Source of the DNA: Azolla caroliniana
Taxonomy: Eukaryota; Polypodiophyta
Reading direction: 5' to 3'
DNA length: 64,000 bases
Assembly (NCBI GenBank): GCA_043228905.1
Contig: JBHGNT010000083.1
Span: 36,133-100,132, forward strand
Shown here piece after piece: positions 57,157 through 64,000 of the stretch (positions are counted from its first letter, which is position 1; each line of letters begins with the position of its first letter). The position numbers and the translations under genes were made by a program. The notes under the pieces were generated by a model. That model was not told the origin of the DNA, made no database searches, and was given only the letters and a program-made list of their open reading frames with translations.

Positions 57157-57207
57157 GAAATTGTTGCACTTATATGCTCAAAGCTTGTTTTTGTCTCGTT
57201 GTAATTA

Positions 57208-57290
57208 GCTTACTTTCGTGGTAAGTTGTTAGACTATTGATTGTGCACCTTGGATTCAAGGTTTTGACTTTCACCCCATATATGCTTTTC
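57208..57290 (+). repeat. Possible tRNA-like SINE head
   Basis: ttacgtggtaag-like sequence (tttcgtggtaagttgttaga) followed by ggattcaaggttttgac resembles A and B boxes. It lies just outside the family-2 LINE duplication. Weak. Confidence 0.25.
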
Positions 57291-59811
57291 TTAATTTACC
57301 AAATTACATTGTGCAATGTAGCGCTTGAATACATGGCCTTCTAGGCTTTTCAAGACAACCTTACTTATTGAGCTACAACACTCCTTTCTCTACAACACTC
57401 CTTTCTCTACCAATGTACACACATCTATATCTTTGTAAGAGCTCTCAATTAAAATTTAAAATCTTTATTAGTAAAATACTTGAACATTGTGAGTCACTGA
57501 TTATGTATACATGTGTGGACATGAAAGATGCATGAGTCAAGATGTATCGTGATAGGTTCCAACATAATGCATTTCTAGTCCGTCGAGGATCTTAATATAT
57601 CATCAACATCCCTCCCAATCATGGATATGGACACACAATAGAGATAAATATGATTATTTCAAAGAGGATATTATCCATAAAATTTACATAATCCATTATT
57701 ACAGTAAGTTAGAATTTACAATAGGCTTTTCACATAAATAAATTGTTGATTTGTTTTGGAAACATATTTATCTATGGGCAATTTCTTCGACAAATACTTC
57801 AATCTTCCTGTTTCAAAACACTTGAGTTTTCTAGGACAATATTTCTAATACCTTTGTCTAGCAAGGACTCAACAACATTAATGTCATACAAATATTGAGT
57901 TCGTTATAACTTTCCAAAAGCTGACATTGAAATATCTAGCAAACCCTATTGAAAAGAGATGAATGGATCCATATTTGACCCTCAACAATAATGCAACAAT
58001 TTCTTACTGTAGGGTAAAAGAGCTAGGAGAAGTAAGTAGGTTAAAGATTACGTACAAATTGAAGCATTTAAAAGCACGCATAACGCAAAAGGTTAACCAA
58101 ACGATAACTTGTCCCTCTTTGAGTATTTTAGCTTCTTTGGTTTGCTTTTTCGAGTCCAAGTTAGGATGCATTTATCCTTTCAATTGTTCAACTTTAGCAT
58201 TCATGATTTTCACTGTGGTCATGAGGCCCCCTCTACTCTAAAGGGAGAAAATTGCGCGAATTCGTGGATCTTCAAATTCAATCTTATAATTATAGAATAT
58301 ATTTAAACATGGGGCATAACCACTTGAAATGAGGTAGTATAATATATTAATGATTAATTGGCATCTGATTACTACATTGATGGAAGTGCTTGATCCTAGA
58401 GTTTTTGTTTTTTTAAAGTAAACAATGTAGCATCTTAGTTTTTTATTTTTATTTTTTCAACCAATGGTTCATATCATCTTAGTGATTTAAATGATACATG
58501 GACACTTCCAAATATTCTTCAGTGGCATCTTAATTTTTTTTCAATATAAAACTAAGTAGTTGTTGAGGAAACAAAAGGCGCCACAAAAATTGCAGCAAAA
58601 TATATTATAAAATATCCCTCCCTCCATTGGTCTAGTAAAGAGGGCCAATAGAAGAAAAGAAACCATAGGACCAGACTTTCTTGTTCAAAGTTCATGACGA
58701 AGGCAATGAAATCATATTATTGTACCTATGTGTGTGGCTTTGAGTATCGTGTCATTTTTATAAAAATCGTGGAATGTTGTAAAGTTGGTAGCTATAAGCT
58801 CAAATTCCATAACCATTTATTATTTGTTAGCATTGCTTGTATAGAGTTACAGAAAAATGACAATTGGACAATGCCATAACACCATTTTTAAGAGGCAATG
58901 TCCATGCACCCAAACTAAATCTATGAAGACATTTTATAATGCAACAACATGTTTATATTGTTTTCACTTTCGATTTTCACAATAAGGCCGAGCACTCTAC
59001 GTTGTAGTATCAAAGTCATAAATTACAGTGAGAATCCACAAAGGTTGCCCCATAGATCATATCGGTTTCTCATGGAGGTTCTTAATATTTTAGTCTCTCA
59101 CAAATATATGCTTGACATTTAACATTGATGATGTCGCTATATTTACACCTAGCGGAAGGGTTTCCCATTTGTGAACAATTTACCTTCTCATTGAGGTTAG
59201 AGGTAAGTTGCATTGTTGGTGAGGCAAATCCAATAACACTTAAAGGGTAAACAAATAAAATATTAACAACTTGTGTAATAATGTGCTTTGTTGCCTGATC
59301 AAAATAAAATCTCACAACATGCAATGAAAATAAGCTAGAAGAAAAGTTCCTATGTGAAATTGGTTCTAAAATGCCAAACATAAGAAATTGACACCCATTA
59401 AACTTCAAAGTTCAAACCAATTAGGAGCTAAGTTGGTTGACCTTGAGAAAATCCTTCAATGCACAAACTATATATTTTTCTATATCGTTCCCCCTTCACG
59501 AAACCAAATGTCATCCTTGTTTCAATGTATTTACCTATCCAAGTTTAATGATCCAATGTTCTTCTACAATGATTACTAATATTTTCCAGCATAATGTAAT
59601 ATAGTGTCTTGTTCAATGTAAGCTAAGCTTGTTGGCTGATTTTTTAAGCATGTGACACTAAGCCTAGAATCAAGTTTGATCATATCTTGTCATATGTTAG
59701 CAATTGCTTCCTCCATTAGACTAGAGCATTATGACGATTTGCAACCATTGTAACCTTTGATGCTCCTAAAAGAAATTGGTTTGCAAGATTTCAATGATCT
59801 TGATTGTGAAT
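57291..59811. other. Gene-free spacer
   Basis: About 2.5 kb of AT-rich sequence, only short chance frames; no RNA or mobile element recognised. Confidence 0.5.
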
Positions 59812-59824
59812 GGTCAATTTTGTG

Positions 59825-60987
59825 GTTGCAACTATCTACAACATGTGCGGAATGCACCAATAAGAGTGGTTGCTAAAATGGGAAAGAAGTGGATGCTTGA
59901 TCCTTACCCTTCCATTGCTCATATGTGTGATATGATGTGGTACGCAAAAGAACTTGTTGAAAGATTACTATGGGATCTAAGGGCTTGGTTCTAGTCATAT
60001 TCCTTGGGGGAACAGATCATAAAGGTTCCCTTCTTTCAGTATTCAGTGAAGCTTGGAAGGTCATTACTAATGTCTACGAATGTAATGGTGCCAACAAACT
60101 AACTAGGGTGTTTTAACGTTGCAGTTGAAAACGTATTGGAGATGGATCTGGTCTTTCAAGGGGCTGACTAAATTTATTCTTTTTAGATGGCTATTAGTGC
60201 ATGCAACATTGCAAGTTGGCCAGTCATTGAAAGGGAATGTAGCACCTAATCTCACACAATGTGGCTTTTGCTATGCAACTCATGAGACTACTAAGCATGC
60301 CCTCTGGTCTTGTCCCTTGGCTCAACAAGTATAGAATAAAGTTCTTTCTTTATTCCTAACAATCAATGTTGGTTGCTTGTTCTCATGGGGAGCAACGGTG
60401 TGGGGAGTTTTACATTCCAACTTGATGTTGTATGAGGCAGACGATATTCAAGAGGCCATGACGGTACAGAATAGAAGATCGATATTGGTTAGTTTGTTTC
60501 AACAACCTCGAAAGCAGGTGCGATCTGTCCAGGTCTAGAAAATTGTGACTACGGTAACGTTATGGGTATTATGGAAATGTGGATGTAGTCGACTTTATGA
60601 TGCATCAAATCTTGGTCCTTCAAATGTACTGCTTGAGATATGGGCAATATGATAATATGTATGGTTCTCTAGAAAATGTTCATAAGAAAAGGATGAAGCT
60701 TCTTCACTTATGGAGGAAGTTGCCCCTCTTTGTAAGTATCAAATCAAGGGCCTCAATGGAACTATCAACTTCCATGGACCCTTTCTTGAATATTAATACA
60801 TCATGGTAATGTATCGTATCAAGGTTCAACACCCCTTTATAAGTTGTTTTTATATGTACAGGCTTTGGTGTACATACAATGTCTTTTATTCTACGTTTTA
60901 AGCCTCTGGGCAGATAACTTCAACTTGTAATCTTCAGACGCTTTTAATACTATTGAAGAAAATCTTTCAAGGAAAAAAAGAGAGAGA
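59825..60987 (+). mobile_element. 5'-truncated LINE, family 1, with 13-bp target duplication
   Basis: Flanked by ggtcaattttgtg at 59812-59824 and 60988-61000. Conceptual plus-strand frames match the LINE at 20501-21514: SLGEQIIKVPFFQYSVKLGR, WSFKGLTKFILFRWLL, CGFCYATHETTKHALW and RYGQYDNM. Several stops and frameshifts. The tail is aaggaaaaaaag. It extends further 5' than the other two family-1 copies. Confidence 0.9.
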
Positions 60988-61000
60988 GGTCAATTTTGTG

Positions 61001-62430
61001 CACCAAAATCGATCATTTCAAGGTACCTGATGGATGTTGAAGGCAAAATCAAGAATTTGATAGGAAAAGGGTAAAAACACTCATTCAGAGGAGTGTTCAT
61101 GATGGCTCATGTGTATTTAATTTGTAACATGTATAAAATCACTCAAAATGTCATTTGGAGCATGTGAACATTATATGCTAGTTTGAAGTTAGAACACAGT
61201 AGAAATTAATAAGGATGATTCACGCAATTGAACCTAACATCAAGGTGGAATATGGATCTCCTACCACGAGAGTCATAGTATATTTCAAGTTTCAACAATG
61301 TACTCGAAACATAATATGAATATTATGGTAGGAGATTCTATTTGATCAAGGCTCATTTATGAGTAAGCAATTAATTAGGCAATAAATATAGGAATGTTAG
61401 CATTGCCATCTACAATATATAATTGTGAATGACAAGGGTTATACCCACGATTCGTAGTACACTACGAATCACATAATCTTCATTTATATTACACCTAAAG
61501 TACTGTAAATGATGTGGTGAAGAGAAACTTTATTTTCTACTTTGGGATTCAAATGTACATAAAAACACAACACTATTGGATGGAAACTCATAATGAATGT
61601 CATTCAAGGGTGGACGCGCCCTCATATGCTTGTTGAGATGGCACATCAAAGTGGCTCAAACACACTTCAAGTACATGGGGAGTACAAGGTATGGCATGTT
61701 TCTTGCATATAAGAGAGAAGACCCATTCAGCCTCAAAGTACTTGATGAAGAGTAAAGACATAAATGCGAGTCTAGCAGGAAAGCTTGCATAGACATTTAT
61801 GAGACACATTTGTTGCGTGTAAATGTTTTGGTGCCACCCTAACAACATTCAAAAAAGGTAAGATGCTTTCTTATTTATTCATGTTAGGTGGATGTTTACT
61901 AACCTTCCTAAGTGACTCTTAATGCATCGAGTCTATGAGAAATTATGGCATGATATGAGATGTGATCCCTTATAACAAAACAAAACGAGATCACCTTTCT
62001 CTTTTTAGCCGGTCCTTTTCAAGGAAAAGCTTAGAGAAAAGACACTTTTGTCTTTTTAAGACAACTCGGAAATAGCTATTTCCTCATTTGACGACTGTTG
62101 ATATAAATGGGTCTCCTCATAAAATTTAGGGTTTTGCTAATTTTAACTTAAGGAAAAAGAAGTGATAATTAATATTATAATTTACAAACATTCACTAGAC
62201 ACATTTGCCAAGGGCCATTTTATTCACCCCATCACTTGTTACCCAAATGGATTTGTGCAAATTTTGATCCAATTACACCAAATTAATGGTGATGCATGTT
62301 AAAATATTGCTTATGTTTTTGGAAACATAAAATAAAATAGCTTATGCTTTGTATAATAAATGAGAGAATTCTAATAATATAAAGTGATTTAAGTACAAAT
62401 ACCAATACAATCAATTGAGCTAAAAATCAA
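61001..62430. other. Gene-free spacer
   Basis: No gene recognised. It contains the short palindrome at 61449-61470. Confidence 0.5.
61449..61470. repeat. Near-perfect palindrome
   Basis: gattcgtagt and actacgaatc are exact complements separated by ac. Confidence 0.9.
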
Positions 62431-62499
62431 TCAAGGAATGAAGATGTTGTCCTTACACTTGCATCTCCATGTCTCGGGGTAGTATTCCATGAGACCATA

Positions 62500-62812
62500 T
62501 TTACCCCGTCGGTCTATATGGTTCACGCGAACTGCCCCTTCTATTGGGGCATGACGCATGTGAACGTACACGACATGGTCCATTGGGGCACCATGACTTG
62601 TGGCCCCTTCCGCGACATTTGCATGCCCCATGCGAATGTGTTCTATGGGGATGCGCACCGCCATGCACGGTACGCATTTGCCACATCGTCCGACACAGTT
62701 GGGCGGGTTCGAACCCGGACGGCGTACCACAGTTGAAGTGAGCGAAAATGGCTTGTTAATGCTTGGGGTCGACGTCGAAGATGACCCTTGGAGTCTCTCT
62801 GATACCATCATA
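62500..62812 (-). mobile_element. LTR-retrotransposon remnant: PBS-like site and GC-rich leader
   Basis: Minus-strand TGGTATCAGAGA (62808-62797) matches the tRNA-Met primer-binding site of copia-type elements in 11 of 12 bases. Downstream is an unusually GC-rich 300 bp with the palindromic gggttcgaaccc (62704-62717), a box-B-like sequence. A 126-codon minus-strand frame covers it but resembles no protein that I know. No LTR pair was found; it could be a TRIM/LARD-type leader. Confidence 0.4.
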
Positions 62813-62883
62813 TAACAAGTTAAGGGGAAATTACTAAAACATGCTTATGTATGCATTAGAATTCCAAAAACTATTGTCAAAAT

Positions 62884-62914
62884 TAATCATCCATCCATCC
62901 ATCCATCCATCCAT
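62884..62914. repeat. (CATC)n microsatellite
   Basis: Seven consecutive ATCC units. Confidence 0.95.
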
Positions 62915-64000
62915 AGTGTGTAATAATGCCTTGTCTAAGTATAATAGGTGATGCTCCTTAGAAGTTAGCATATTGTCACATGAAATAGTGGCATTAATTA
63001 GCATATAGTTTTAAGCAAAGAAAACTCAAATTACTAGCAATTATACTAGACCAGCACATGAATTACAGTTTAACAATGCCTACAAATCAGCAAATTAAGG
63101 TTTGGTATTGTTAAGAAAGGAAACAAAGTTACTGGACCCAGGGTAAACATGCAGTCGGAGCTTCGAATGAGAGAGTAAATCACAAGCATTGCGAATTAAT
63201 GGAATTATGCGGCACACTAGTAATTAAACAATATCAAGATAAGTGAATTAGAATGCCCAGAATGCTGATAATTAGAGGGCAATGAACACCTTTTCTTTAC
63301 AAAGACTGAAAACTTCTTCATGTACATGATCTATGAGTATGTATTATTAATGTATAATTTATTTATGTATGTGATGTGCACATGATGAGGGATACTAACC
63401 AGCATTACAGGAAATAGCTTGTGGGAATATGATGAGATTGATGAAGAAGAATAATAAAATATCATATATTATGATTGTACTTGACAATAGAAGATTACAC
63501 ATATTTGATCCATATATTCCTAGAATATATTGTTCTGGTAACTTGTAACTAACATTAACATCACTCTTCTTCTTCTTCTTCCTCCTCCTCCTCCTCTCCT
63601 AGGAGTGACCCTAATACAATAATAGATAATAAATAAAACTATGTCTATAGACACATATACATACATACACATATTAGTTGTTCATTTGCCTACCATATTT
63701 TCTCAATCATTTTAGTCATGTATACTGTACAATACATACATTGGTTTCCATATACACTTTTATTGTTATTGTCATAATGATACTTCCATTCCATTACATG
63801 ATCTTTACATCATGATAGTTACTGTGTACATGTATATAATCTATGTGAACAACACAATATTTGTTCCGTACGTATCTCATATCGTGCACACTGCACTGCC
63901 TACAAGTATGTCGTCAACACAACTTCGTGGAATTATACTACTACCCCGCAAAATACATGGACATGTCTTTACTTATCTGAGTATCTCTGCGTTGATACCA
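62915..64000. other. Gene-free spacer at the window edge
   Basis: AT-rich. A CTT/CTC run lies at 63567-63598. No gene recognised before the window ends. Confidence 0.5.

Overview
This is a 64 kb piece of a plant nuclear genome, most likely a flowering plant. The evidence is spliced genes of plant-specific families (a SUVH1/3-type histone methyltransferase, an ACHT-type plastid thioredoxin, an OTU4-type deubiquitinase), AT-rich repeat-dense spacers, Ty1/copia elements primed by tRNA-Met, zf-RVT LINEs, and a fragment of plastid psbD. The species cannot be named from sequence alone.

Layout. (1) 1-5.2 kb: a local tandem duplication, then the intronless SUVH gene on the minus strand (2520-4604) with a long GAA/CTT repeat in its leader. 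(2) 5.2-10.8 kb: gene-poor, with one LINE 3' fragment. (3) 10.8-14.5 kb: a six-exon minus-strand gene for an RBM34/Nop12-like nucleolar protein with two RRMs, carrying a MITE in intron 1 and tandem repeats upstream. (4) 14.6-38.5 kb: an accessory, repeat-built region. Two paralogous segments (A, 17690-20378; B, 25235-36499) carry different later insertions: hAT-type MITEs with 8-bp target duplications, 5'-truncated LINEs with 13-19 bp target duplications, and a nested copia cluster (25581-32005) that also contains a plastid psbD fragment. Between A and B lies a GC-rich intact reading frame for a free-methionine-sulfoxide-reductase-like GAF protein (22004-22489), the most unexpected gene in the window. 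(5) 38.5-54.1 kb: genic. OTU4-like protease (plus strand, 40567-42401, with an upstream non-coding exon), one or two unrecognised multi-exon plus-strand genes (43911-46899 and 48319-50693), and an ACHT1/2-like thioredoxin (minus strand, 52266-54056) next to a long hairpin. (6) 54-64 kb: gene-poor, with two more LINE insertions, SINE-like sequence and an LTR-element remnant.

The genes do not form a pathway; this is an ordinary plant gene neighbourhood interrupted by transposon-driven expansion. Because segments A and B preserve empty sites for each other's insertions, the window records the order of insertion events. Exon coordinates come from reading splice sites and frames by eye; no alignments were run.
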